Source of the DNA: Hylemonella sp. UBA6679 | GTDB taxonomy: Bacteria; Pseudomonadota; Gammaproteobacteria; Burkholderiales; Burkholderiaceae_C | Length of the DNA: 51,828 nucleotides | Direction: 5' to 3' | Assembly (NCBI GenBank): GCA_002454975.1 | Contig: DKJZ01000004.1 | Coordinates: forward strand, 1-51,828 | Shown: positions 16,810-25,796 of the stretch, piece after piece | Layout of the letters: every line of letters starts with the position of its first letter | How positions within the stretch are numbered: the first letter of the stretch is position 1 | Made by a program: the position numbers and the translations under genes | Notes under the pieces: model-generated | The model's database searches: none | Told to the model about the DNA's origin: nothing | The model's input: the letters and a program-made list of their open reading frames with translations, nothing else

Positions 16810-17411
16810 ATCTCATCTCGCACCGTCGCAACACCCTGGCCGAACTTAAGGCCACGCCATCGAAGTACGGGGTCGAGGTCGACATCCGTAGCCAGGGCAG
16901 GGACCTCGTCATCCACCACGACCCCTTCGTTGCCGGCGAGTCTTTCGACGACTGGTTCCGTGCCTACCGGCACGGAACCCTGATCCTCAACGTCAAAGAG
17001 GAAGGACTGGAGGGCCGCCTGATCGAGCTCATGAAGTCCCGCGGCTTCGACAACTACTTCTTCCTCGACCAGTCCTTCCCCTATCTCGTGAAGTGGTCCC
17101 GGGCTGGCGAGCACCGTTGTGCGGTGCGCGTCTCGGAATTCGAGTCCATCGAGACAGCCATGGCTCTGGCCGGGAAGGTGGACTGGGTCTGGGTGGACTG
17201 CTTCACCCGCTTTCCGCTGACGCGTGAGGCTGCACGGCAGTTGCAGCAGGCCGGCTTCAAGCTCTGCCTGGTATCCCCCGAACTGCAGGGTCGCGATGCG
17301 ACCACCGAGATCCCCGCCCTGATCGAACTGCTGCACCAGCGCGGCATCGTTGCCGAAGCCGTGTGCACCAAACGCCCTGACCTTTGGGAACAGGCCACCA
17401 CCCCCGCATGA
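16806..17411 (+). CDS. GDPD-like phosphodiesterase family protein
   Basis: 201 aa from a GTG that overlaps the previous stop codon (GTGA); an upstream ATG in this frame would bury most of the GT2 gene and is rejected. The N-terminus carries the GDPD-type active-site pattern: SHRRNT (His-Arg), GVEVDIR (E-x-D metal ligands) and VIHHDPF (His-Asp). A central TLILNVKEEG and DYVW-type strand-rich body fit a small TIM barrel. It may cut or rearrange a phosphodiester in the operon's product. It is shorter than typical GDPDs (about 240-300 aa) and its function is not established. Confidence 0.68.
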   Translation: MNLISHRRNTLAELKATPSKYGVEVDIRSQGRDLVIHHDPFVAGESFDDWFRAYRHGTLILNVKEEGLEGRLIELMKSRGFDNYFFLDQSFPYLVKWSRAGEHRCAVRVSEFESIETAMALAGKVDWVWVDCFTRFPLTREAARQLQQAGFKLCLVSPELQGRDATTEIPALIELLHQRGIVAEAVCTKRPDLWEQATTPA

Positions 17412-19459
17412 AGCCGCTTTTCCTTCATCCGCTGTTCGCCCTCGGCTTGCTCATCCGCTTGGCCCTGATCGCCGGCCTAGCACCCCTGGCCGTAGCGGAC
17501 TGGTATGCGCCCTTCCTCGATGCCAGCATCGCTCGCCTGACCCTGGATCCCTGGTCATCGTGGCTGGCCGAAGGCGGCAGGCCGGCCGCCTTCCCCTACG
17601 GCTATGCCTTGTGGCTGGCTTTCCTGCCCCTGACCATTGCCGCTAAGCTGCTGGGCCTATCGTCCCTCCTGGCCTATGCGCTCACGCTGCTCGCTAGCGA
17701 CCTCCTTTTACTGCTAGTGCTCCAACGCCTGGTGCCGGACCGCGTGCGGCTGCTGCTAGCCACCTACTGGCTCTCACCGATTGTCATCCTCGCAAGCTAC
17801 GGGCTGGGCCTCAACGACCTGATCCCCGTCCTGCTGCTCACGCTCTCCATATATTTAACCCGCAGCCACCAGCTCAGGCTGGCAGGGGCGCTGTGCGCGG
17901 CGGCGATCTCCGCCAAGCTCAGCATGGTCGTCGCGCTGCCCTTTTTCCTCGTCTACCTTTACAACAACCGTCCTCTGCGGCAGCTCCTGATCGAGTTCGT
18001 CTACGGCTTCGCGATCGTCGGCGCCGTGCTCTTCGTCCCCTTCATGTTCTCAGCAAGCGGCATCCGCATGCTACTGAGCAACCCCGAGATGGGCAAGATC
18101 TACGTCCTGGCCCTGGACCTGGGCAGCCAAACCGCCGTCTACATCGTGCCGCTCGTCTACCTGCTCATGCTCTATTACGCATGGCGGGTGCGTCGCCTGA
18201 ACTTCGAGCTCTTCCAGGGCATCGCCGGCCTCGCCTACCTGATGATCGTCTTCATGACGCCTGCCTCGCCCGGCTGGTTCGTCTGGAGCATCCCCTTCCT
18301 GGTCTTCTACCAGGCGACGAGCGGGCGCATGGCCATTACCCTCACGGCGGCCTTCTCGGGCCTGTACGTGCTGAGCACCCTGATCAACTCACCACTACGC
18401 CTTGCTGGCGGCGGCGAGTTCAACGTGCACCAGGCCCTACACCTGAGCAACCAACTGGGCTCGCACGCGCGTTCGCTGCTGCTGACCGGCATGGTGGCCA
18501 TCGGCATCGTGCTAGCCCTGCGGATCTGGCGCGAGACCATCAACCGCAACGACTACTTCCGGCTCAGCCGCAAGCCCTTCGTCATCGGCATCGCGGGAGA
18601 CTCCGGCGCCGGCAAGGACACCTTCGCCGACTCCATCACTGGGCTGTTCGGCGCCCACTCGGTGGTCAAGCTGTCGGGCGACGACTACCATCTCTGGGAC
18701 CGGCAGAAGCCCATGTGGCAGGTGATGACGCACCTCAACCCCATGGCCAACGACCTCGAGGGCTTCTGCAACGACCTGATCGCCCTGACGGACGGCAAGT
18801 CCATCCAGTCCCGGCACTACGACCACCAGACCGGCAAGATGAGCAAGCCGCACCTCATCGAGAGCAATGATTTCATCATCGCTAGTGGACTTCACACTCT
18901 TTACTTACCCATCCTCAGGGAGTGCTACAACCTCAAGATTTTTTTAGATATTGATGAAGCACTGCGCCGGTACTTCAAACTCAAGCGCGACGTCAAACAA
19001 CGTGGTCACTCGATTGAACGTGTGCTCTCATCCTTCCAGAAACGCGAACCAGATTCGGAACGCTTCATTCGCCCGCAGGCTCTGCATGCCGACCTGATTC
19101 TTTCCCTGCAGCCCATCCACCCGCGCGTGCTCGACGAACTGGACGACGTCCATCCCCTGCGGCTCAAGCTAGTCGTGCGTACCCGGAATGGCTTCAATGA
19201 GCTCTCTCTCACACGCGTGCTAGTCGGCGTCTGCGGCCTGCATGTCGACATCGAGCCCTCCAGCGACGGGGCCGAGATGATGATCACCATCGAGGGAGAG
19301 ACCTCGGCGGAGGACATCGCCCTGGCTGCCCAAATCCTCTGCCCGCGTATTCTCGAGTTCCTCGACATCCAGCCGCAATGGCAAGCGGGCGTGATCGGCC
19401 TGATGCAGCTGATCACGCTCTCCCACATCAACCAAGCCCTGACCAAGCGGATCATCTAG
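17408..19459 (+). CDS. Fusion: multi-pass membrane protein + phosphoribulokinase/uridine-kinase domain
   Basis: 683 aa from the ATG that overlaps the previous stop by ATGA. Residues 1 to about 375 form ten or more membrane helices with a GT-C/PIG-M-like look (LLATYWLSPIVILASYGLG, ASPGWFVWSIPFLVFY). Residues about 385-600 are a P-loop kinase: Walker A GIAGDSGAGKDTF (about 393), KLSGDDYH, HLNPMANDLEGF, RHYDHQTGKM, RDVKQRGHSIERVL and ERFIRPQALHADLIL, all in PRK/uridine-kinase order. The last 80 residues are unassigned. The reading frame is continuous. I know of no standard family with this join. Confidence 0.78.
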   Translation: MKPLFLHPLFALGLLIRLALIAGLAPLAVADWYAPFLDASIARLTLDPWSSWLAEGGRPAAFPYGYALWLAFLPLTIAAKLLGLSSLLAYALTLLASDLLLLLVLQRLVPDRVRLLLATYWLSPIVILASYGLGLNDLIPVLLLTLSIYLTRSHQLRLAGALCAAAISAKLSMVVALPFFLVYLYNNRPLRQLLIEFVYGFAIVGAVLFVPFMFSASGIRMLLSNPEMGKIYVLALDLGSQTAVYIVPLVYLLMLYYAWRVRRLNFELFQGIAGLAYLMIVFMTPASPGWFVWSIPFLVFYQATSGRMAITLTAAFSGLYVLSTLINSPLRLAGGGEFNVHQALHLSNQLGSHARSLLLTGMVAIGIVLALRIWRETINRNDYFRLSRKPFVIGIAGDSGAGKDTFADSITGLFGAHSVVKLSGDDYHLWDRQKPMWQVMTHLNPMANDLEGFCNDLIALTDGKSIQSRHYDHQTGKMSKPHLIESNDFIIASGLHTLYLPILRECYNLKIFLDIDEALRRYFKLKRDVKQRGHSIERVLSSFQKREPDSERFIRPQALHADLILSLQPIHPRVLDELDDVHPLRLKLVVRTRNGFNELSLTRVLVGVCGLHVDIEPSSDGAEMMITIEGETSAEDIALAAQILCPRILEFLDIQPQWQAGVIGLMQLITLSHINQALTKRII

Positions 19460-19464
19460 GCCAA

Positions 19465-20226
19465 ATGAAAATCCAGAACACCGAGCGATTCACCCGCCTG
19501 CCGGATGCATTCCTGTTCGATACGGACAACACGCTCTATCCGTACGACCCGGCCCACGCCGCGGCCATGCGCGCCGTGCGGCAGAAGGTGACCACAACCT
19601 TCTCGATCGCGGAGGCGGACTTCGACAAGGCCTTCGACGAAGCCCGCAGGCAGGTCAAGAACAGGCTCAAGCACACCGCCTCCTCGCACAGCCGGCTGCT
19701 GTACCTACAGCGCATGCTGGAGATCATGGGTCTGGGCTCGCAGGTCCTGCTGGCGCTGGACTTCGAGCAGACCTACTGGCGCACATTCCTAAGCAATGCC
19801 ATCCTCTTCGACGGCGTGAAGGACGTGCTGGACGACATCCGGCTGCTGGGCATCCCGACCGCCATCGTCACCGACCTAACGGCGCAGATTCAGTTCCGCA
19901 AGGTCGTCTACTTCGGCCTGGACCACTACTTCGACTACATCGTCACCAGCGAGGAAGCCGGCCACGACAAGCCGCACCAGTCGCCGTTCCAGATCGCGAT
20001 CGAGAAGATGCGCCCCAAGGGGGACTGCATCTGGATGATCGGCGACAACCCGGTCAACGACATCCAGGGCGCACGCGAAAAGATCAACGCTGTGACCTTA
20101 CAAAAGATTCACAGCGGCACCGAAGGCGGCACCGGCGTCTGCGCCCCGGACGCCATCTTCGGCGAATTCAGGGAGCTGCGGGCCCTGATCGCCTGTCTCG
20201 CCGCGGAGGTGCCCAATGGCAGCTGA
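19465..20226 (+). CDS. HAD-IA family phosphatase
   Basis: 253 aa; ATG chosen at 19465, five bases after the previous stop, since the upstream ATG at 19378 lies in the preceding gene. All four HAD motifs are seen: FDTDNTLYP (motif I, with D-x-D), VTDLT (II), the Lys in GHDKPHQSPF (III) and IGDNPVNDIQGA (IV). A helical cap (about 35-130) marks subfamily IA. It would remove phosphate from a small metabolite, probably a sugar phosphate intermediate of this operon. It overlaps the aldolase gene by 11 bases. Confidence 0.84.
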   Translation: MKIQNTERFTRLPDAFLFDTDNTLYPYDPAHAAAMRAVRQKVTTTFSIAEADFDKAFDEARRQVKNRLKHTASSHSRLLYLQRMLEIMGLGSQVLLALDFEQTYWRTFLSNAILFDGVKDVLDDIRLLGIPTAIVTDLTAQIQFRKVVYFGLDHYFDYIVTSEEAGHDKPHQSPFQIAIEKMRPKGDCIWMIGDNPVNDIQGAREKINAVTLQKIHSGTEGGTGVCAPDAIFGEFRELRALIACLAAEVPNGS

Positions 20227-21256
20227 CGACCCGCTTCGGACTGAGGTCCAGCGCTACTGCGCGTCCATCGCCCGGGACCGCCTGCTCGTGCAGGCGGCGG
20301 GCGGCAACGTCTCTTGGAAATCGGGCGACACGCTCTGGATCAAGGCCTCCGGGACCTGGCTAGCCGACGCGGAGAAGAAGGAGATCTTCGTCCCGGTCGA
20401 CCGACAGCCGATCGACGCCGCACTCGCGCGTGGCGACTACGCCGTCAATCCCCGAGCACGGGAAGGCTACTCGCTGCGCCCCTCCATCGAAACCCTACTG
20501 CATGCGTTGATGCCGCAGCAGTTCGTCGTGCACCTGCACCCGGTTGACGCGTTGGTCCACCTCGCACGCCGCAACTGCAGTGCCGATCTCCAGGCCGCCC
20601 TGGGCGACAACTTCGCGTGGGAGCTGGTCGGCTACCACAAGCCCGGCTCCGACCTGGCCCAGGCCATCCACGCCAGGCTGCGCGAAAAGCGAGGCATCCA
20701 GGTCGTGCTACTCAAGAACCATGGCGTGATCCTGGGCGCCGAAACGATCGAGGAGATCGACGGACACCTGCAGACCCTGTGCCGGCACCTGGGCGGCCGG
20801 CCGCGGCCGCTGGACGGCACCGCGCATGGCGCCTCCGGGCTCACTCCCGCCGCGCTGGATGGCACGGCTTACCAGCTCTGTTCCAATGCAGCTGTGCAAA
20901 GCCTAGCGACCGATCCCGAACTGTACCAACGCCTGGGCGACAGCTGGGCCATCTGCCCCGATCACATCGTGTTCCTCGGGGCGCGGGCGATCCGCATCGA
21001 CGACCTGTCCAGGTTGCCCGACGCACTGAACTCGGCCGAGACTGCCCCCCCCTTCATTTTCGTGAAGAAGGTAGGCGTGCTAGAAAATCGTGCAGTCAGC
21101 CCGGCACAGATGGCGCAGCTGATCTTTTACTTGGACGTGATGGTACGACAGCCAGTCGGGCTGCCTCTTGAGGCCCTGAGTCGAGAAGACATTGCAAGCC
21201 TTCTCAACTGGGATGCCGAAAAATACCGGCAATCGCTCAACCAGCGGGCTCCCTGA
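20216..21256 (+). CDS. Class II aldolase/adducin family protein
   Basis: 346 aa. Zinc ligands occur in VVHLHPVDALVHL (H-x-H) and LLKNHGVILGA, with the phosphate-binding AAGGNVSWKSGDTLWIKASG near residue 30 as in fuculose-1-phosphate aldolase and ribulose-5-phosphate 4-epimerase. It is longer than those (about 215-230 aa). The extra 100 residues (WAICPDHIVFLG...) resemble the aldolase half of the larger rhamnulose-type aldolase proteins. Either C-C cleavage/formation or epimerisation of a ketose phosphate is possible. The ATG at 20216 lies within the HAD gene, so the two are coupled. Confidence 0.82.
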   Translation: MAADDPLRTEVQRYCASIARDRLLVQAAGGNVSWKSGDTLWIKASGTWLADAEKKEIFVPVDRQPIDAALARGDYAVNPRAREGYSLRPSIETLLHALMPQQFVVHLHPVDALVHLARRNCSADLQAALGDNFAWELVGYHKPGSDLAQAIHARLREKRGIQVVLLKNHGVILGAETIEEIDGHLQTLCRHLGGRPRPLDGTAHGASGLTPAALDGTAYQLCSNAAVQSLATDPELYQRLGDSWAICPDHIVFLGARAIRIDDLSRLPDALNSAETAPPFIFVKKVGVLENRAVSPAQMAQLIFYLDVMVRQPVGLPLEALSREDIASLLNWDAEKYRQSLNQRAP

Positions 21257-21278
21257 ACCTAGCCCAAGAAAGCGCTGC

Positions 21279-22898
21279 ATGGCCAGCACATACGCCCCGT
21301 ACACACGTCAGAACCTCGTCGACTACGCCGTCATGGCCCTGTGCCTGCTCGGCGTCTTCATCGCCTTCGAAATCAGGGACTTCGTCTATTTCCGGGACTA
21401 CTCCATCACTTTCGAAGGTGCCTACCGGCTCTTCCTCGGACAGGTCCCCTACCGAGATTTCGGCGCCCCGGTCGGGCCGGCCTCCTTCGTCATCCCGGCC
21501 CTCTTTTTCAAGCTCTTCGAGCCGAACTGGACCTTCTTCCTGCTCTCGCAGCAGTTCCAGAATGCCTGCCTGCTGGTCCTAGTCTATGCCCTGCTGGGCA
21601 GGATCGGCACCCGGGCACTCATCAAGCGCATTGCGCTGCTCGCCTTCTCCGTTTTCTACCTCCTGTTGCTGACCCACCCCTGGTACAACAGCACCGGCGC
21701 CCTCCTGCTGCTCGCGGGGGTGCTGTGTGCGCTGGGCTCCAGCAGCGTTTCGGTGGTGGCCGCGGGCCTGCTGGCAGGCGTGGCCGTGCTGACCAAGCAG
21801 GACTTCGGGCTGCTCACGCTGCTGATTGCGGGTTTCTTCGTCGCCGTGGTCAGCCTGGGCTCGGACCGAGAGAAGATACTGCCCGGCCCGGACTGCCTGC
21901 GGGACAGGGCGCGGCTACTGGCCCTAGCCATCAACCTGATGCTCTTCGCCATCTCCGCAATGGCGGTCGTCGCCCTCTTCATCCTGGCCACGGACGCCGA
22001 GCAGTTCAAATACTGGTTCAACTACGGCCAGAGTCCGCATGAAGCAAGGTCGATTTCGCTTCGGGACCTGTTAGGAAACTCCTTCGGAACCCTAGGGTGG
22101 GTTACTGCCCTGCTTGCCCTGGCTCGCAACAATTTTCGCCTGCTGGTCGCCTCCATCTTCATCACCGCCGCCTCGGTCAGCCGTACCACCAGCGGCCTGG
22201 GTTTCACGCACTACTATTTCGTGGCCTTTATGCCCGTCATCATCGACGAGTGCCTGCGGCTGAAGATCCGCTTCAAGGTGCTGCTACTGGTGGTGGTGGT
22301 GTACGCCTCCTCGCGCACGATGATCCGACCCGTCAACGACGTCTACCACGTGTTCGAATCGGTGGCCCTGCACCAGCCCGAACACTTCTTCTTCGACTAC
22401 CGGAAACTCTCCCGCCCCATGGCCGACTTCCCTGCCGAACTCCAGGCCTTCAGCCCGCACACGCAGGCGCCGCAGCAGACGAGCGACGCCATACTGGGAT
22501 TGAAGCGCATCGCCGCTGAGAAACGGGCCGCCGCACCGGGCACGAAACTCAAGTTGCTGAACCTCACCGAGCTCACGCCCATCTACGCCGAGCTCGGAGC
22601 CGAGCCTCCCATGGGGCTGCCACTGTGGTTCCACACCAAGGTCTCGCTCTTTCCCCGGCAGATCGAGCAGCTCAATGAAACGCTCGCCGGCCAGGCCTTC
22701 GACATCATATTGCTGCAGGGCACGCACGAAGGCCTGACTGAACCCTACCGAAACTTCTTATCCATCCTGAACGCCAACCAATCCTACGCACTTCTGCAAG
22801 TAATCCAGGATTCGCCTGCCAATGCGACTTGGCCCTGCGAGCCCGACTGCCAGGGCGAGATCTTCATCTACGTAAAGCGACCAGTCCTCTCCAGATAG
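21279..22898 (+). CDS. GT-C (PMT/ArnT-like) membrane glycosyltransferase, putative
   Basis: 539 aa from the ATG at 21279, 22 nt after the aldolase stop; the earlier in-frame ATG at 21192 lies inside that gene. Nine or more helices (about 17-390) are followed by a soluble C-terminal domain. The first periplasmic loop RDYSITFEGAYRLFLGQVPY followed by RDFGAPVGPASF is typical of PMT/GT39-like enzymes that take sugar from polyprenyl phosphate. It is last in the overlapping operon, so it is the likely periplasmic transferase for the unit made and flipped by the upstream gene products. Confidence 0.75.
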   Translation: MASTYAPYTRQNLVDYAVMALCLLGVFIAFEIRDFVYFRDYSITFEGAYRLFLGQVPYRDFGAPVGPASFVIPALFFKLFEPNWTFFLLSQQFQNACLLVLVYALLGRIGTRALIKRIALLAFSVFYLLLLTHPWYNSTGALLLLAGVLCALGSSSVSVVAAGLLAGVAVLTKQDFGLLTLLIAGFFVAVVSLGSDREKILPGPDCLRDRARLLALAINLMLFAISAMAVVALFILATDAEQFKYWFNYGQSPHEARSISLRDLLGNSFGTLGWVTALLALARNNFRLLVASIFITAASVSRTTSGLGFTHYYFVAFMPVIIDECLRLKIRFKVLLLVVVVYASSRTMIRPVNDVYHVFESVALHQPEHFFFDYRKLSRPMADFPAELQAFSPHTQAPQQTSDAILGLKRIAAEKRAAAPGTKLKLLNLTELTPIYAELGAEPPMGLPLWFHTKVSLFPRQIEQLNETLAGQAFDIILLQGTHEGLTEPYRNFLSILNANQSYALLQVIQDSPANATWPCEPDCQGEIFIYVKRPVLSR

Positions 22899-22940
22899 CC
22901 GGCAAGAAGCAGACCCAAAAAACAATCGTCACAACGTTCC

Positions 22941-24069
22941 ATGCAATACAGACCGGAAATCGACGGCCTGCGAGCCCTCGCCGTTGTCCCTGTGATCCTC
23001 TTTCACGCTGGCGTGTACGTTTTCAGTGGGGGCTATATCGGGGTCGACGTTTTCTTCGTCATCAGCGGCTACCTGATCACCACCATCATCCTGGCCGAGA
23101 AGGAAGCGGGGAGGCGCCCTTCCGCAGCCGGGACCGTTTCAGCCGCAGACAGATCTTTGGCCTCGCCGCCTTGGCTACAACACTCTTCATAGCCATCGGT
23201 TGTGCTGGGCTTGCCACGCAGGGTTTCGAAAAACGCTTCACTTTTACCAGCGCCTACGAGGTGATGTGGGTCAAACGGATTTCTACACATATCTAGATAG
23301 CCACTACACCCTGTGTAATCCAAAATCGATTGCCAACGACCCTGAAAACAGAGTAACTTTCCGCTGCCTACAGTCGAAGAAAGATACGGACATCGACATC
23401 GCGATGATTGGTGACTCACACGCGGAGCACCTCTTCCTCGGCATGGCAGAAAGCCTGGATCACAGCAATATCCTGATCCACGCCAAGGCTTCCTACCCTT
23501 CGGTTGAAAGTCCGGCCTTCAAGGAGATCTACCGCTACGTCCTGGAAACGCCCTCGATCCACAGCGTGATCATTGCTGCCCATTGGGTAAGCAAGATCGA
23601 CCACATCCCCAAGAACACGACCTTGGAGCAGGAACTCACGAAGACCGTCGATGCACTGATCAGCAAGGGCAAGAAGGTTTACCTCCTTGGTGATGTTCCC
23701 CGATTTCCATTCCCCCCCGAGCGTTGCAAATACGTGGCAGATGGTCTGGGTCGGTCGATTTGCTCTGTCCCTAGCGCCTACGTCATGGGCCAGGAAAAAA
23801 CCTTTCGGGCCGCTCTTGAGGCAGTCGTTCTCAAGAGGTCGAGTTTGCATTACATGGAACTTAAAAATCTTTTCTGCGATGAACGCCGATGCAGCATGGT
23901 CAAAGATGGCGTTCTGATGTACCGCGACAACAACCATCTCAACATTGCTGGTTCGCGTTATATCGGGAAGAGCGTGGTCCAGAATTTCCCTGAACTCCTG
24001 GAAAAGAGCCAAACGTCCAAGCATGGCCGCACTGATCGCCCAGACGCTTCAGCGACCGAGACTAAGTGA
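22941..24069 (+). pseudogene. Decayed acyltransferase (OafA/WbpC type with SGNH domain)
   Basis: The frame at 22941 encodes the first 50 residues of an acyltransferase-3 protein (MQYRPEIDGLRALAVVPVIL, then GGYIGVDVFFVISGYL) and then runs into foreign sequence near 23105. The last helix (RRQIFGLAALATTLFIAIGC) is in a second frame at about 23140-23240. The SGNH domain, with AMIGDSHAEH and the closing NNHLNIAGSRYIG, is in a third frame from about 23290 to 24069. Some 300 residues of the membrane domain are missing. Originally it would have O-acetylated a surface sugar; now inactive. Confidence 0.86.
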
Positions 24070-25044
24070 CTCGAGCCGCTTAAAGAGTCGTTGAACTGTG
24101 TCTCGATTTTCTGTCTCCATCGCAGACACGCACTGAAGCAAGGCAGAACCCGAGAAGATGCGCTGGTGGTAGTGCTCGTAATTCTCGTGCACCTCACGCA
24201 CCAGTGCAGGTAGGTCCTGCAATCGCGCCCAAAGGATGAAATCGCGGTAAGGCACCTCGTTGCGCAGCGGCACGTCTTCGCTGATGACGATGACTCCGCA
24301 GAGCAAGGCAGGGAGTACCCGTAGTTCTTCCAGCGTGTCGTGGTGGTCGGTCTGGCGGATGTTGACCAAGATACGGCTACGCCGGTAGATGTCCTGGATG
24401 TCGTCAAAACGGCCCCGGATGTTCTGGCAGACCGGATTCCAGCGTTTGAGCTTATCGAGCAGCGCCTTGCGTCGGGGCTCCTCGGGATTGCCGAACAGGG
24501 TGATAACCTCCAGGTCACGCTGCGCCCCATCAGGCACGGGTGCATCCACAGGGTAGACCAAAGGAGCGATGTAGTACAGCTTCGCCAACAGCTCCGGGTA
24601 AAGACCGCTGGACTGCAGGTTGAGCAAGTTGGGGCGACTGTAATCAATCACCGCATCAGCGCGGTCGAGCCGAGCCATGTCCTGCACCCTTACCAGATAG
24701 CGTTGGCCCGGTTCGCCCGGCACAGGCACCACGCCTTCAGGAGCATGTTCCGCCCCCCGCCCACCCGGCTTGACCAGGGTGTGCTCCACCTGGAAGTCCA
24801 CCCGGAGCTGCGGCTTATGTCCCCGGTGCCGTACCTCATAAGCGCCAATGACTAAGTCGGCCTCAAGATGGCTAGTTTTTGCAGCCTGTGCAAGTAAATG
24901 CAGCACATAGAGGTAATAGTCACGGATGACCTCGTCATGCGCAGGATGAAAAAGCAGCAAAGCGTTCTTGATCCGCAGCCGAGACAATTTATTACCGCGG
25001 AATAGCTTGCGAACTTTCTGGAGTAGTTTCAAAACGACTTGCAC
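24049..25044 (-). CDS. Putative glycosyltransferase (CgeB/GT-B like)
   Basis: 331 aa, soluble. The C-terminal half has RILVNIRQTDHHDTLEELRV, LLCGVIVISEDVPLRNEVPY and DLPALVREVHENYEHY, the layout of a glycos_transf_1/CgeB-like nucleotide-sugar binding domain. The N-terminal half starts with a basic segment and HPAHDEVIRDYYLYVLHLL and is not recognised. Donor unknown. It is the last gene of the minus-strand gmd-fcl run and its 3' end overlaps the decayed acyltransferase by 21 bases, convergently. Confidence 0.62.
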   Translation of the reverse strand: MQVVLKLLQKVRKLFRGNKLSRLRIKNALLLFHPAHDEVIRDYYLYVLHLLAQAAKTSHLEADLVIGAYEVRHRGHKPQLRVDFQVEHTLVKPGGRGAEHAPEGVVPVPGEPGQRYLVRVQDMARLDRADAVIDYSRPNLLNLQSSGLYPELLAKLYYIAPLVYPVDAPVPDGAQRDLEVITLFGNPEEPRRKALLDKLKRWNPVCQNIRGRFDDIQDIYRRSRILVNIRQTDHHDTLEELRVLPALLCGVIVISEDVPLRNEVPYRDFILWARLQDLPALVREVHENYEHYHQRIFSGSALLQCVSAMETENRDTVQRLFKRLESLSLGR

Positions 25045-25063
25045 CTGACAGCTCCACCCGCTG

Positions 25064-25792
25064 TCACCTAGGAAACCATGGATTGCTTGAGAAGCTACGA
25101 TCTACCAAACGGTAAAACGATCGGCCAACCTTGCGTAGTCCTTTGAGTGGCTGACGGTCCGGGCGATCTGTGATTGTGGATGTCGCGCGCGTCGGGTCCA
25201 CCACAGTAATCGGGTATGGCAACACAGCTAGCATTTGCAGCCCATGCTTCTCGATGTGCTCAATGTAGTGATCTAGCGGCTCGTATATCTCTTTCGATCC
25301 GTCCAGCAATACCCGTGCAGAAGCTGGGTTGACAAGGTAAGCTGTGGCACCCAGCGGGTCGCTGTCGTTTTTAACTAGCCGGTATTCACCAAAGTTAGCG
25401 ATGAGCTGACTGTTGCTATCGCATAACGCCTGCAGTCGAACGATTTGCCAATCTGTGTAAACGTTCGTCAGCGTATTGATCACCGCTTCGAAGTGCGGTT
25501 GCAAGACGAAATCATCCTCAAAAATCAAGGTCGGCTTGTCAGCAAGAACACAGGCCTCCCAGCATTTCATGTGTGAGAGGTAGCAACCAATTTCGCGTGG
25601 TGTGAGTTCAAAACCAAGAAGGCGACGTACTTTTTTGGGTTTGTACGCAACGCTAGACATGTCTAGCTTGCTACCATCCACCGCATCAAGGAACGACCAC
25701 TCAAGACAGGTCTTGGCCATCTCGAGCGCAACCTTACCCCGACGCTCATTAGACTGCCGCAGCGATATCACCAAAATTTGAATTGAGCTCAT
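25064..25792 (-). CDS. Family 25 glycosyltransferase (LPS biosynthesis)
   Basis: 242 aa. GT25 features: IQILVISLRQSNERRGKVAL at the N-terminus, FELTPREIGCYLSHMKCWE, the acidic LIFEDDFVL in place of DxD (about residue 92) and LGATAYLVNPASARVLL. Relatives (LgtB/LpsA/Lex-1) add galactose or glucose to LPS. It lies four bases downstream of fcl and 19 nt upstream of the last gene of the run. Its base composition is lower in GC than the operon on the other strand. Confidence 0.88.
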   Translation of the reverse strand: MSSIQILVISLRQSNERRGKVALEMAKTCLEWSFLDAVDGSKLDMSSVAYKPKKVRRLLGFELTPREIGCYLSHMKCWEACVLADKPTLIFEDDFVLQPHFEAVINTLTNVYTDWQIVRLQALCDSNSQLIANFGEYRLVKNDSDPLGATAYLVNPASARVLLDGSKEIYEPLDHYIEHIEKHGLQMLAVLPYPITVVDPTRATSTITDRPDRQPLKGLRKVGRSFYRLVDRSFSSNPWFPR

Positions 25793-25796
25793 GAAT

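Noticed and set aside
22941..24069. Two separate small genes (short acyltransferase and SGNH hydrolase)
   Set aside because: The order and remaining pieces match one acyltransferase-SGNH protein with the middle deleted and frames shifted.
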